From positions 64,001 through 104,166 of IMG/VR virus record IMGVR_UViG_3300017613_001142: DNA of 40,166 nucleotides. One strand, written 5' to 3'. The notes beneath the pieces were generated by a model, which was not told the DNA's origin, searched no databases, and worked only from the letters and a program-made list of their open reading frames with translations. Below are positions 23,656 through 30,805 of this stretch, in pieces (position 1 is the stretch's first letter; every line of letters begins with the position of its first letter). Source of the stretch: a virus. Made by a program: the position numbers and the translations under genes.

Positions 23656-23876
23656 AAAAGAAAGTTTATTGCAAAAACTGCAAACATCAAGGCTCACTAG
23701 GTTGGAATTATGATCGACAATGCAAAATTAAACCTAGACGCGGCGAACCGTATATGGTATATTTTGGACGTAAATACAGTTATTCAGACAAAAAAAATTC
23801 TAATCATAACTGTTTAGATTTTAAACCGAGTTGGAATTATAGATTTTGGAAATGGTTAAGAAAAAAGTTTTTTTAA
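23652..23876 (+). CDS. Small Cys-containing basic protein (74 aa)
   Basis: Starts MKKKVYCKNCKHQGSLGWNY with a CKNCKH motif, then RQCKIKPRRGEPYMVYFGRK and HNCLDFKPSWNYRFWKWLRK. Four Cys give a possible zinc site; the C-terminus is basic and aromatic. Same class of Cys-pair micro-proteins as 22907 and 26209. It overlaps the following phosphoesterase gene by 25 bases. Confidence 0.55.
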   Translation: MKKKVYCKNCKHQGSLGWNYDRQCKIKPRRGEPYMVYFGRKYSYSDKKNSNHNCLDFKPSWNYRFWKWLRKKFF

Positions 23877-24556
23877 CGGGCGACACCCATATTCCTATTG
23901 ATATTTCAAAACTCAATAGTAAGAACTTTCCTCAGCAAAAAGAACTGTCCAAGAATGATTATGTGATTATTTTGGGAGACTTCGGATTATTATGGAAACA
24001 TGAACCAGATGCGACTGAAAAATATTGGACGAAATGGCTTAATAAAAAACCTTGGACAACTTTATTTTTATGTGGAAACCATGAAAATTTTGACAAGTTG
24101 AATAGCCTCCCAGAAATTAAAATGTTTGGTTCTAAAGTCGGCCAAGTTTCATCTAGTATTTTTCATTTAAAACGTGGCAATATTTATGATATTAACAACA
24201 AGAAAATTCTAACTATTGGAGGCGCGGAATCTGTTGATAAGTTGCAAAGAACAATTGGATTATCTTGGTGGAGTGCCGAATTGTTATCTAGACAAGATAT
24301 TTATAATGCGCTAGATAATATCGATATTCATAACAAAACGGTCGATTATGTTTTATCTCATACGTGCCCGACAGAAGCTTTTAAATATTTTCCAGATATA
24401 GACGGCAAAGGCAATGATCCAACTATGCGACAACTAGAAGTTATCAAGGATGAATTGAATAAGTTCAAACATTGGTTCTTCGGTCACTTTCATGTAGACT
24501 TAAATATTAATAAAAAGTTTACATGTATTTTTCAAGATGTTATTAGAATAGATTAA
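23852..24556 (+). CDS. Metallophosphoesterase (calcineurin-like)
   Basis: The 234-residue protein has the two-metal phosphoesterase motifs in order: TGDTH (10-14), ILGDFGLLW, LFLCGNHENFDKL, YVLSHTCP and FFGHFHVDL. It matches the phage calcineurin-like family with SWWSAELLS in the middle. Substrates of these proteins vary (nucleic acids, cyclic nucleotides, phosphoproteins), so I do not assign one. It could supply the nuclease role to the Rad50-like ATPase, but the SbcD capping domain is not evident. Confidence 0.8.
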   Translation: MVKKKVFLTGDTHIPIDISKLNSKNFPQQKELSKNDYVIILGDFGLLWKHEPDATEKYWTKWLNKKPWTTLFLCGNHENFDKLNSLPEIKMFGSKVGQVSSSIFHLKRGNIYDINNKKILTIGGAESVDKLQRTIGLSWWSAELLSRQDIYNALDNIDIHNKTVDYVLSHTCPTEAFKYFPDIDGKGNDPTMRQLEVIKDELNKFKHWFFGHFHVDLNINKKFTCIFQDVIRID

Positions 24557-24560
24557 TAAA

Positions 24561-25535
24561 ATGCTAACATACAAAAATAGCGGCGTTGATATAGACACAG
24601 CCGACGCCACAAAACAAGAAATAGCCAAACATATTCAAACCACAGACGCTAGAGTTTTAAATAAGCTTGGCGCGTTCGCTTCATTGTTTAAAGCTGATTT
24701 TCCTAGAATAAAAAACCCTGTTTTAGTTTTTAAAACTGAGGAGCCAGGGAGCAAACAACTTTTAGCCGCGCAACATGGAAAACTATCAAGTATAGCTTAT
24801 GATCTAATTAATCATTTAATCAATGATATTATTGTGATGGGAGCGACGCCGTTAGCGGTTTTAGACACTATTATTTGCGGCAAAATCGAAAAAGATGTGG
24901 TCTCCGATCTAGTTGAACACATGGCTAACGCTTGCCGTTTGCAAAACTGTTCTCTAGTTGGCGGCGAAACTTCCGAACAACCCGGAGTTATTCGGGAAGG
25001 CCGATATATATTGTCAGCCGCTGGAATTGGAGTGGTTGATCAAAGTCAGATTATTGATGGCTCTAAAATTCAGGAAGGGGACATAATTATTGGCGTTGAG
25101 TCTAACGGGTTGCACACAAACGGATATTCCCTTGTTAGGCGGCTGTTATATGATATTCCTGATTTATCTCGTAATATGTCATTTATTGATGCTGTTCTAA
25201 AGCCACATTTGTGCTATTATCAAGCGGTTAAAGGAATACGAAGTATAATAAATGGTATGGCTCATATTACCGGTGGCGGGATAGATGGCAATATTAAAAG
25301 AATTATGCCTAATGGGTTGGGAGCTAAAATTAAATGGGATAAAATTATTGACGCCGCGCCTTTAGTTTTTTGCCAGATACAAAATGAAGGAGTTCCAATT
25401 ACTGATATGAAAAGAACTTTCAACATGGGTATCGGATTATGTTTGATGGTTAAGAAAAAACATAAAAATTTAGCTTTGGATTATATTTACAGCAATGGCT
25501 ATGAAGCTAATATCATAGGCGAAATTATAAAATGA
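24561..25535 (+). CDS. purM: Phosphoribosylformylglycinamidine cyclo-ligase (AIR synthetase)
   Basis: Closes the imidazole ring in step five of purine synthesis, using ATP. The 324-residue protein has GVDIDTADATKQ, LINDIIVMGATPLAVLDTI, LVGGETSEQPGVI, ESNGLHTNGYSLVRRLL, MAHITGGGIDGNIKRIMPNG, and MKRTFNMGIGLCL. It has TEEPGSKQLLA where many PurM proteins have a DGVGTK motif, a variant seen in some bacterial PurMs, as far as I recall. The length is normal and nothing is broken. With GuaA at 13882 the phage covers one early and one late purine step. Confidence 0.9.
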   Translation: MLTYKNSGVDIDTADATKQEIAKHIQTTDARVLNKLGAFASLFKADFPRIKNPVLVFKTEEPGSKQLLAAQHGKLSSIAYDLINHLINDIIVMGATPLAVLDTIICGKIEKDVVSDLVEHMANACRLQNCSLVGGETSEQPGVIREGRYILSAAGIGVVDQSQIIDGSKIQEGDIIIGVESNGLHTNGYSLVRRLLYDIPDLSRNMSFIDAVLKPHLCYYQAVKGIRSIINGMAHITGGGIDGNIKRIMPNGLGAKIKWDKIIDAAPLVFCQIQNEGVPITDMKRTFNMGIGLCLMVKKKHKNLALDYIYSNGYEANIIGEIIK

Positions 25536-25553
25536 TTGACTTCAAGGATAAAT

Positions 25554-25895
25554 ATGAGAACTTGGAAACCAAAAATAACTGATAAAATCATATCGTGTTA
25601 TGATGGAAAAGTCGCTCGATTCGTTCCCGCTAAAATTATTGCGGTTAGAGGTTGTTTTATTCAAGTTGAATACTCACCGTATATTAGTGATGATACAAAT
25701 GTATATCAACAATGGATGACTCGCATTAGTGAGATAGGATTTGGTGGGTACCTAAGAACAAAAAAGCCGGGATTAATGACTATGCTTTTTGGTAAAAATG
25801 AATGTCCCGGCGATTGGTATAGCGTGTTTAGGTTGTCTGATTGTCCTGATTATATCAAAAAATCATACGAGGAAAAATATGAGATCAAAAACTGA
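25554..25895 (+). CDS. Hypothetical protein (113 aa)
   Basis: The start at 25554 (MRTWKPKITDKIISCYDGKV) follows AAGGA. Beta-rich (FVPAKIIAVRGCFIQVEYSP) with TKKPGLMTMLFGKNECPGDW near the end. No family recognised. Its end overlaps the next start by 17 bases. Confidence 0.6.
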   Translation: MRTWKPKITDKIISCYDGKVARFVPAKIIAVRGCFIQVEYSPYISDDTNVYQQWMTRISEIGFGGYLRTKKPGLMTMLFGKNECPGDWYSVFRLSDCPDYIKKSYEEKYEIKN

Positions 25896-26028
25896 TTGGA
25901 AACGTATTGAAAACATGACAGATGAAGATATCGATTATTCTAATATGACTAAACTTAATGATGAGTTTTTTAAAAACGCCAAAGTGGTAATTCCCAAAAA
26001 GAAAAAGGATAAAAATGATAACAATTAA
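25879..26028 (+). CDS. BrnA-like antitoxin family protein without a visible toxin (49 aa)
   Basis: Starts MRSKTDWKRIENMTDEDIDY and ends FFKNAKVVIPKKKKDKNDNN. The motif TDW-x-R-x-x-x-M-TDEDIDYS...LNDEFF-x-x-A is the N-terminal signature of a family often listed as BrnA antitoxins. The DNA-binding C-terminal half is absent, and no BrnT-like toxin lies next to it. ACGAGG precedes the ATG. It may be an anti-toxin decoy or a truncated family member. Confidence 0.55.
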   Translation: MRSKTDWKRIENMTDEDIDYSNMTKLNDEFFKNAKVVIPKKKKDKNDNN

Positions 26029-26212
26029 ATTTTCATGGTGGTTATTGTGTTTGATTTTGTTTGCGGTTCCTTTTGTTATGAGATACGGACATAGATATTG
26101 TAAGGGATGGCTCGACCAAGTTATTATAGCGATACTGGTCAGCATAATTTCTTGGGCATCGGGTATCACTATGGTGATAGGTAAGATGTTTTTTGGATGG
26201 TTTGCTATATGA
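26015..26212 (+). CDS. Small membrane protein (65 aa)
   Basis: Two hydrophobic segments: FSWWLLCLILFAVPFVM (about 6-22) and VIIAILVSIISWASGITMVI (about 36-55), with a short basic stretch (RYGHRYCKG) between. Likely an inner-membrane hairpin. It starts within the end of the upstream gene in another frame. A holin is possible from size and topology but there is no lysin gene beside it. Confidence 0.55.
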   Translation: MITIKFSWWLLCLILFAVPFVMRYGHRYCKGWLDQVIIAILVSIISWASGITMVIGKMFFGWFAI

Positions 26213-26457
26213 AAAATTCACAAATGGCAAATACATTATGCAACGGCTGTGAATTTTGGCGGCAAAACATTATTAAATGCGTTGATGAACTCCCTAATTT
26301 AATTAATCCCGTGTCTAATTTTTGTGTTAATGAAAAAACATTGCCATATCCTAAGAATAGCGATATGTGGTGTCATGGCGAACCGCAACGATTAATAGGT
26401 TATGGGAAAGAAATCAAAAAACCTGAATGGTGTTTGATGTCATGCGAGAAGCAATAA
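26209..26457 (+). CDS. Small Cys-containing protein (82 aa)
   Basis: Starts MKNSQMANTLCNGCEFWRQN with CNGCEFW, then KCVDELP, NFCVNEKT, MWCHGEP and LMSCEKQ. Six Cys residues suggest metal binding. The ATG overlaps the stop of the membrane protein gene (ATATGA). Function unknown; it belongs to the series of Cys-pair proteins in this operon. Confidence 0.55.
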   Translation: MKNSQMANTLCNGCEFWRQNIIKCVDELPNLINPVSNFCVNEKTLPYPKNSDMWCHGEPQRLIGYGKEIKKPEWCLMSCEKQ

Positions 26458-26612
26458 CACTAATTTACAAAAAGGGGATAAAGGGTAGGCGTGATAGATT
26501 TATACAAATAAAACTTGATAATCTAACTCACAAACATCAAGTAATTAACGCTAAAAGTAAAAAAGATATTTCACATAAATTTGAACTTTACGAGCCTTTG
26601 TGCTTTGAATGA
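26442..26612 (+). CDS. Small hypothetical basic protein (56 aa)
   Basis: From the ATG at 26442: MREAITLIYKKGIKGRRDRF, then LTHKHQVINAKSKKDISHKF. Strongly basic. It overlaps the end of the previous gene by 16 bases and lacks a clear ribosome site. It ends before the helicase gene. Could be real and coupled, or chance. Confidence 0.4.
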   Translation: MREAITLIYKKGIKGRRDRFIQIKLDNLTHKHQVINAKSKKDISHKFELYEPLCFE

Positions 26613-26630
26613 CCATTAAGAGTTTAAAAA

Positions 26631-28106
26631 ATGACAATCCCAAAACTACGCGCCGACTATCAACAACCCCTCAAAAATAACACCTATAAAGCCATTCAAG
26701 ACGGCCATAATTCAATTCTTAATGTCCTGGCCACAGGCGGCGGTAAAACCATCATATTCGGCGATATAACGCGCGATTTCACCAAACGCGGCAAAAGAAC
26801 ATGGATTCTGACTCACCGTGAGGAAATCCGTCTTCAAACTATTGAAAAACTTTACAATTTTGGACTTCAAGCGGGACAAATAGCCGCTGGTCAACCCGTG
26901 ACTGGAAATTTGGTCCAGATTGCAAGTATTCAGACGCTTGTAAATCGACTTGAGGAACTTAAATATGTTGGTTTAACCCCGGACTTAATTCAAGTTGACG
27001 AATGTCATCACGCAATAGCTCCGACTTGGATAAAAATCATAGAAGCGTTTCCAAAGGCTATCAACATTGGGTGGACAGCGACGCCAACTCGTATGGATAA
27101 TACCGGATTAGGTAACATCTACACTCATATGAATGAAGGACCGCAATCGGCTTGGCTTGTCGATCATGGACATTTAACTGAGCCTGTGGTTTTTAGTTCT
27201 CCCGCCGCGTTAGCTTCAATGAATCAAAATTACGCGATTAAATCAGATGAATTTGATCTTGCGGCGCAAACTCGTTTTATGGGACAAAAAGCTGTTGTTA
27301 ATGAAACGCTCGAAATGTACGCGCGTTATTTTAACGGCGCGCCGTGTATTATATTTTGCGCGTCCGTCAAAGACTGTGACAAAGTCTCTAAGTCTATGAA
27401 CTCAATTGGATGGAAAACCGGTGTTGTAAAATCAGGCATGGACCCAGACTTAAGAAAAAATTACATATCAGGATTGGGAACTGGAAAATATAACGCGATA
27501 TGCTCTTATGAAGTAATCGGGGAAGGCGTCGATATTCCGATTCTAGCGGGTATTATTATGCGGCGGCTAACGAAAAGCATAACAATTTATCTTCAGCAGA
27601 CCGGACGCGCTCTTAGAAAGTATCCGGGGAAGGAAAACGCCATAATTATTGACCAAGCTGGTAATTATTACCTGCATGGACATCCATTATTGCAAAGAAA
27701 GTGGAGCTTAGACGGCAAGCCCATAAAAACAAGCGAGGGTGAAATAAAAAGTTTTACATGCCCTAACACGGTTTGCTTAGCGTTTTTAACGCCTGATCGC
27801 GTACAAGAAAATATTTGTCCGTATTGTGGATGTGACCTAGCAGAGCATAAACACAACAACAAAAAAAAGAAAATTTTACGGATTGTAAACGCTAAACTAC
27901 TAAAAGTGGAACGCCCGGAATATATCGCGCCGCCGACCGAAGATAAAATTATAAAACAGCCTAAAGTTTTGCTTGATAATATTGTGGCGGAAACAATAAA
28001 AAACGTGGACACAAGAAAAAATAATATTGAGTCCAGATTTGATTTTTTAGTGGATAATATGAAGGGATCGAAAATCAACAAGATGTGGGATAAATATGGA
28101 ATATGA
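26631..28106 (+). CDS. Superfamily 2 DEAD/DEAH-box helicase with C-terminal zinc ribbon
   Basis: The 491-residue helicase has motif I ATGGGKTI (34-41), Ia TWILTHREEIRLQT, motif II VDECHHAIAP (Asp123-Glu), motif III GWTATPTRMD, motif V VIGEGVDIPILAGI and VI YLQQTGRALRKYPGK. The RecQ/DEAD-like order fits a DNA helicase used in phage replication or repair. After about residue 380 comes a zinc-ribbon-like tail (FTCPNTVCLAFL; ENICPYCGCDLAE) and a C-terminal charged part. It is the last long gene of the plus-strand operon. Confidence 0.9.
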   Translation: MTIPKLRADYQQPLKNNTYKAIQDGHNSILNVLATGGGKTIIFGDITRDFTKRGKRTWILTHREEIRLQTIEKLYNFGLQAGQIAAGQPVTGNLVQIASIQTLVNRLEELKYVGLTPDLIQVDECHHAIAPTWIKIIEAFPKAINIGWTATPTRMDNTGLGNIYTHMNEGPQSAWLVDHGHLTEPVVFSSPAALASMNQNYAIKSDEFDLAAQTRFMGQKAVVNETLEMYARYFNGAPCIIFCASVKDCDKVSKSMNSIGWKTGVVKSGMDPDLRKNYISGLGTGKYNAICSYEVIGEGVDIPILAGIIMRRLTKSITIYLQQTGRALRKYPGKENAIIIDQAGNYYLHGHPLLQRKWSLDGKPIKTSEGEIKSFTCPNTVCLAFLTPDRVQENICPYCGCDLAEHKHNNKKKKILRIVNAKLLKVERPEYIAPPTEDKIIKQPKVLLDNIVAETIKNVDTRKNNIESRFDFLVDNMKGSKINKMWDKYGI

Positions 28107-28165
28107 AACCGCTGATTGATTTAACCGAAGTGGCAATTAAATATAATTATTGAGGAAAAATTTTA

Positions 28166-28384
28166 ATGGCATGTCCTGACTGTAAAAAAGAATTAGTATG
28201 CCCTTGTAAATCATGTATTGAAGGGCGCGGGGAAGGTGAATTTGATATGTGGATATGGTTGGAAGACGGGGAAACTATTAAGTGTCCCCTTTGTGGGTTT
28301 GAAGCACATGCGGACTATTGGCAAGATTATGAAATGAAAGAATGGTATAAGAAAAGAGAAAAGGAATTACAAATCAATCAATAA
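28166..28384 (+). CDS. Small zinc-binding protein (72 aa)
   Basis: Starts MACPDCKKELVCPCKSCIEG, later DGETIKCPLCGFEAHADYW. Cys pairs CPDC, CPC-KSC and CPLC could build two zinc sites. The ribosome site GAGGA precedes the ATG. It ends the operon and overlaps the convergent gene's end by 11 bases. Function unknown. Confidence 0.6.
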   Translation: MACPDCKKELVCPCKSCIEGRGEGEFDMWIWLEDGETIKCPLCGFEAHADYWQDYEMKEWYKKREKELQINQ

Positions 28385-28679
28385 ATCCTTCCTGTTTTAG
28401 AAATTCCATACTGATACAACCCGGCATTTTATTATATTGCCGGATAACGTCGCCCGTCTCGCATTCAATCCTAAGAAAAGCCTCATATCCTACAAAATTC
28501 ATGCGTTTTACTTTTTGGTAAATATTACAGTCTTCCTTACCACTCCGATTAGTGAAAATGCTTTTGTATCTTTGTATCAAATATTTGCCGACCTTCATTT
28601 CCGTAAGCAAATATTTTTTACCGGTTATCTCACCTGCGATTTCTCTTGTATGTTTCATTCCCTTAAACTCTTTTTTCAT
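28374..28679 (-). CDS. Hypothetical protein (101 aa)
   Basis: I chose the ATG at 28679 (MKKEFKGMKHTREIAGEITG), overlapping the previous stop by 17 bases; MKHTREI at 28658 is an alternative. Contains KYLLTEMKVGKYLIQRYKSI and ECETGDVIRQYNKMPGCISM. Mixed alpha/beta, no family recognised. Confidence 0.5.
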   Translation of the reverse strand: MKKEFKGMKHTREIAGEITGKKYLLTEMKVGKYLIQRYKSIFTNRSGKEDCNIYQKVKRMNFVGYEAFLRIECETGDVIRQYNKMPGCISMEFLKQEGFID

Positions 28680-28956
28680 CTTCCAATTTTGGTAATGTCG
28701 CATTAGCGTATTGTTGACCAAGTTCCCAAATTTCGACTTGTAATTCAGCTTCAAGCTCTGACAATAAATCCATTTGAGATACATAATAAATTTTCTTAGG
28801 CATGTATGCGTTTTTCTGCGCTATTTTGCCGCCTTTTTCCCAATCAATAGCATCCAACTTTACCAAGGATTTATTTAATTTGTTTCTTTTGGCTGTCAAC
28901 TGGTTTCTTTTGTTCTCCAATGCTTCCTGTACTGCGAGCATGTGTTCAACTTTCAT
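28663..28956 (-). CDS. Hypothetical coiled-coil protein (97 aa)
   Basis: Starts MKVEHMLAVQEALENKRNQL and is helical and charged (KRNKLNKSLVKLDAIDWEKG), then LLSELEAELQVEIWELGQQY. A coiled coil is likely across most of it. TTGGGA precedes the ATG. Co-transcribed with 28969 from promoter copy F. Unknown function. Confidence 0.55.
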   Translation of the reverse strand: MKVEHMLAVQEALENKRNQLTAKRNKLNKSLVKLDAIDWEKGGKIAQKNAYMPKKIYYVSQMDLLSELEAELQVEIWELGQQYANATLPKLEDEKRV

Positions 28957-28968
28957 TTTTCCCAATTA

Positions 28969-29232
28969 CTAAATTTTTACTTGATCATGCTTAGTGAAAG
29001 TTTCATTAAACTGAATAAATACTTCATCAGTATTCAATCTTACCATAACGCTTGCGTTTAAAACGATTTCAACAGTAGACCAACAAATATTGTCAAATTC
29101 TAAATAGTTTGGATTATCGATAGTCCATCGTTCGAATGCTAAATGCATGAAATCATTTTTACTGATAATGCAATTTTTAGTGTTTATGAAATTACCATAT
29201 TTTTGGATGTAATTAAATGTTTTTGCGTTCAT
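28969..29232 (-). CDS. Hypothetical protein (87 aa)
   Basis: Starts MNAKTFNYIQKYGNFINTKN and ends EVFIQFNETFTKHDQVKI; mixed, with a Trp-containing middle (FERWTIDNPNYLEFDNICWS). First gene under promoter copy F, with ribosome site TTAGGAGTTTAAT, as in the other cassettes. No domain recognised. Confidence 0.6.
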   Translation of the reverse strand: MNAKTFNYIQKYGNFINTKNCIISKNDFMHLAFERWTIDNPNYLEFDNICWSTVEIVLNASVMVRLNTDEVFIQFNETFTKHDQVKI

Positions 29233-29262
29233 ATTAAACTCCTAATTATCAGTTAAATTATC

Positions 29263-29308
29263 GTGACGTATTAGATATAATACTGGACTTCTAAAATAAT
29301 TATGTCAA
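29263..29308 (-). promoter_or_regulatory. Repeated promoter cassette, copy F
   Basis: On the minus strand TTTAATTTAGGGG precedes TTGACA (29308-29303); CAGTAT lies 17 bases on and TATTAT 20 bases on. Thirty bases after the -35 is AATACGTCAC (29272-29263), a degenerate version of the decamer. It drives 28969-29232. The layout matches copies A-E in the opposite direction. Confidence 0.55.
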
Positions 29309-29330
29309 CCCCTAAATTAAACTTTATTGC

Positions 29331-29365
29331 AAAAAAAAATCCCGACAGCCTAAACCGCCGGGATT
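29331..29365 (-). terminator. Terminator with nine-T tail (minus strand)
   Basis: On the minus strand AATCCCG (29365-29359) and CGGGATT (29344-29338) form a stem, followed by nine T (29339-29331). It ends the transcript coming from the tRNA/lipoprotein region, just before promoter copy F starts the next unit. From here to 29464 (about 100 bp) I see no gene longer than 15 codons. Confidence 0.8.
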
Positions 29366-29464
29366 CAATATCCAAAGTTAAAAATGCCAACTTCGGATTT
29401 AACCCAAATTCTTATACTGACAATCGCAGTGTTTTATTGCCTGCATAAGATGTTTGGATAGCCT

Positions 29465-29673
29465 TTAACCTTTTGCGTTTTTATAAAAAACACTTAATTC
29501 TTTCCAGCTCTCACAGTCTAAAAAATTCCGCTTCAAATACCATGAGCCGCCGTCAACCGCCAAATTTTTGCATGAACACCATTTAAAATCATGCCTATGA
29601 TGACTATTATAATGTCATTACATATCAGACACAAAGCCTGATTTATGCGAATATTACCTTTTATGGACTCCAT
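29465..29673 (-). pseudogene. Zinc-type phage protein with one-base frameshift (about 69 codons)
   Basis: The first frame from ATG 29673 reads MESIKGNIRINQALCLICND (CLIC pair) and then loses homology. The other frame, from about 29597, reads NSHHRHDFKWCSCKNLAVDG and continues GGSWYLKRN, CESWKELSVFYKNAKG. The halves together match a common phage protein type: C-X2-C, then RHDF-x-WCSC and VDGG. The 209-base span is one short of a multiple of three, consistent with a single-base deletion near 29595 (ATT-AT-AAT-AGT). Either a sequencing/assembly slip or real decay. Confidence 0.55.
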
Positions 29674-29679
29674 AAATAC

Positions 29680-29985
29680 CTAAAAAGACGCCACTTTCCC
29701 GACATATTTAAAAACTGTTTCATCGTCTCCAAAAATTTCTTTATAGGTTTTTTGGATATATGAGACTTTAGATATTTTGCGAATAATTTTTCGTTCAGGA
29801 TCAGCAAACGGAATAACATAAACTACATTGTTATCATTTTGGCTAGACATTAATGTTGACCACGGATATTTTGCGGCTAACAAATCAACCCGATCTTTAT
29901 TGGTTGTACATCCGCTAGGACGTTGACTGGTTCCGGTTAATAATAAATACGCTAATAGAATCGCCAAAAATCTTAATATGGACAT
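29680..29985 (-). CDS. Secreted or membrane-anchored protein, paralog 2 (101 aa)
   Basis: Starts MSILRFLAILLAYLLLTGTS, a signal-peptide-like hydrophobic stretch. A lipobox is not clear: TSGC-like text is absent and GC occurs later (PSGCTTN). The rest shares the pattern LAAKYPWS...NN-VVYVIP with the upstream lipoprotein (LAAIAYKYPYS...NNFIV), so the two are paralogs. Probably exported. Unknown role; superinfection exclusion or envelope change are guesses. Confidence 0.5.
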   Translation of the reverse strand: MSILRFLAILLAYLLLTGTSQRPSGCTTNKDRVDLLAAKYPWSTLMSSQNDNNVVYVIPFADPERKIIRKISKVSYIQKTYKEIFGDDETVFKYVGKVASF

Positions 29986-30284
29986 GCGCCTAAACCCCCT
30001 GTGGTAAAATCTTGATTTGGATCATAAACACTCCAATTACACATTAAAATTAAATTTTCATCAAAATCTATAACTTCTTTACTGTTCATCGCTGTGTCAT
30101 TAATCCATAATTCATGATAAGCCCCGGCTTGATTTTTGACAATAAAATTATTACCAGAATCTTCCATCCAAACGTCTGAATATGGATATTTATATGCGAT
30201 AGCCGCTAGTTTTGATTCTAGTGGTATGTCTCGACATCCCATTAATAAGAATAGTGTTAAAGAGATAATTAATATTTTTTTCAT
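29973..30284 (-). CDS. Lipoprotein, paralog 1 (103 aa)
   Basis: Starts MKKILIISLTLFLLMGCRDI: a lipobox LMGC at residues 14-17 gives lipid attachment at Cys17. Mature part: LAAIAYKYPYSDVWMEDSGN, FIVKNQAGAYHELWIND, later CNWSVYDPNQDF and GACPY. Two Cys near the end could form a disulfide. Overlaps the next gene by 13 bases. A phage lipoprotein of this kind may change the host envelope; function unknown. Confidence 0.6.
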   Translation of the reverse strand: MKKILIISLTLFLLMGCRDIPLESKLAAIAYKYPYSDVWMEDSGNNFIVKNQAGAYHELWINDTAMNSKEVIDFDENLILMCNWSVYDPNQDFTTGGLGACPY

Positions 30285-30306
30285 GTCATTTCAATGAGTT
30301 AAAAAG

Positions 30307-30378
30307 CTAGCCAGGGAAGGATCGAACTTCCGACAACCACATTAACAGTGTGGCGTTCTACCACTGAACTACTGGCCA
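30307..30378 (-). tRNA. tRNA-Asn (GTT)
   Basis: On the minus strand: acceptor TGGCCAG/CTGGCTA (7 pairs, one wobble), D-arm GTTC/GAAC, anticodon stem CCACA/TGTGG with loop CTGTTAA (anticodon GTT), T-arm GGAAG/CTTCC with TTCGATC. All stems pair. CCA is not encoded. Confidence 0.95.
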
Positions 30379-30393
30379 ATTTTAAAATAATTA

Positions 30394-30465
30394 TACCCTA
30401 TCGGAGAATCGAACTCCGGCTTGATGATCGAAAGTCAGATGTACTAACCACTATACTAAGTCGGC
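30394..30465 (-). tRNA. Degenerate tRNA-like element, Glu (TTC) anticodon
   Basis: The T-arm (CGGAG, TTCGATT, CTCCG) and D-arm (GTAT/GTAC) are good and the loop CTTTCGA would give anticodon TTC (Glu). But the acceptor halves GCCGACT and ATAGGGT pair at only four of seven positions and the anticodon stem TCTGA/TCATC has two mismatches. It is in the tRNA array, in the same orientation. It may be a decayed tRNA gene or a non-standard RNA. Confidence 0.55.
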
Positions 30466-30469
30466 TTAA

Positions 30470-30541
30470 ATGCGGGGCTGCGATTCGAACGCAGAACTTC
30501 GAGGTTATGAGTCTCGTACGCTACCATTGCGTCACCCCGCA
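30470..30541 (-). tRNA. tRNA with CAT anticodon (Met or Ile2 type)
   Basis: On the minus strand: acceptor TGCGGGG/CCCCGCA perfectly paired, D-arm ACGC/GCGT, anticodon stem CGAGA/CCTCG (one A-C mismatch) with loop CTCATAA (CAT), T-arm CTGCG/CGCAG. The first base pair is T-A and the discriminator base is T, both unusual. Could be elongator Met or an Ile tRNA modified at C34. Confidence 0.85.
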
Positions 30542-30549
30542 ATACAAAA

Positions 30550-30622
30550 CAGGTCATAAGATATTCGAACTCTTGTTTCGGGTTTTGGAGACCCGCGTCA
30601 TGACCAACTGGACCAATGACCT
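30550..30622 (-). tRNA. tRNA-Trp (CCA)
   Basis: On the minus strand: acceptor AGGTCAT/ATGACCT (perfect), D-arm GTCC...GAC, anticodon stem CGGGT/ACCCG with loop CTCCAAA (CCA, Trp). T-arm AAGAG/ATCTT pairs except at the base pair next to the loop (G-A mismatch). Confidence 0.85.
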
Positions 30623-30632
30623 TATCATAGTA

Positions 30633-30785
30633 TTATTCAAATATATCTTCGCCGATTTCATCACGAACGGCATGAAAAGCCGCGATGGTTTGTTTTGCTT
30701 GCGGCTCATTTTTCTCGTAATATTCAATGATGTAATCTAAAACGTTTTCAGTGATTTCAATTTCTTTTTCTGTTGGTCTATTCAT
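30633..30785 (-). CDS. Small acidic hypothetical protein within the tRNA array (50 aa)
   Basis: Open frame MNRPTEKEIEITENVLDYII, then YYEKNEPQAKQTIAAFHAVR and DEIGEDIFE. Helical and acidic. It sits between tRNA-Trp and tRNA-Leu, in the same direction. No clear ribosome site. Real coding looks plausible from amino-acid composition but is uncertain. Confidence 0.5.
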   Translation of the reverse strand: MNRPTEKEIEITENVLDYIIEYYEKNEPQAKQTIAAFHAVRDEIGEDIFE

Positions 30786-30805
30786 ATTTATTCATTATGT
30801 TATAA

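Noticed and set aside
23852-24556. Calling the metallophosphoesterase SbcD
   Set aside because: The core motifs are generic and it is separated from the Rad50-like ATPase by several genes; the extra SbcD domain is not evident.
26015-26212. Calling the two-helix membrane protein a holin
   Set aside because: Size and topology fit, but no endolysin or spanin gene is next to it, so the function is left open.
29402-29450. 15-codon frame MQAIKHCDCQYKNLG
   Set aside because: Too short to support and without a ribosome site; it lies between a frameshifted gene and a terminator.
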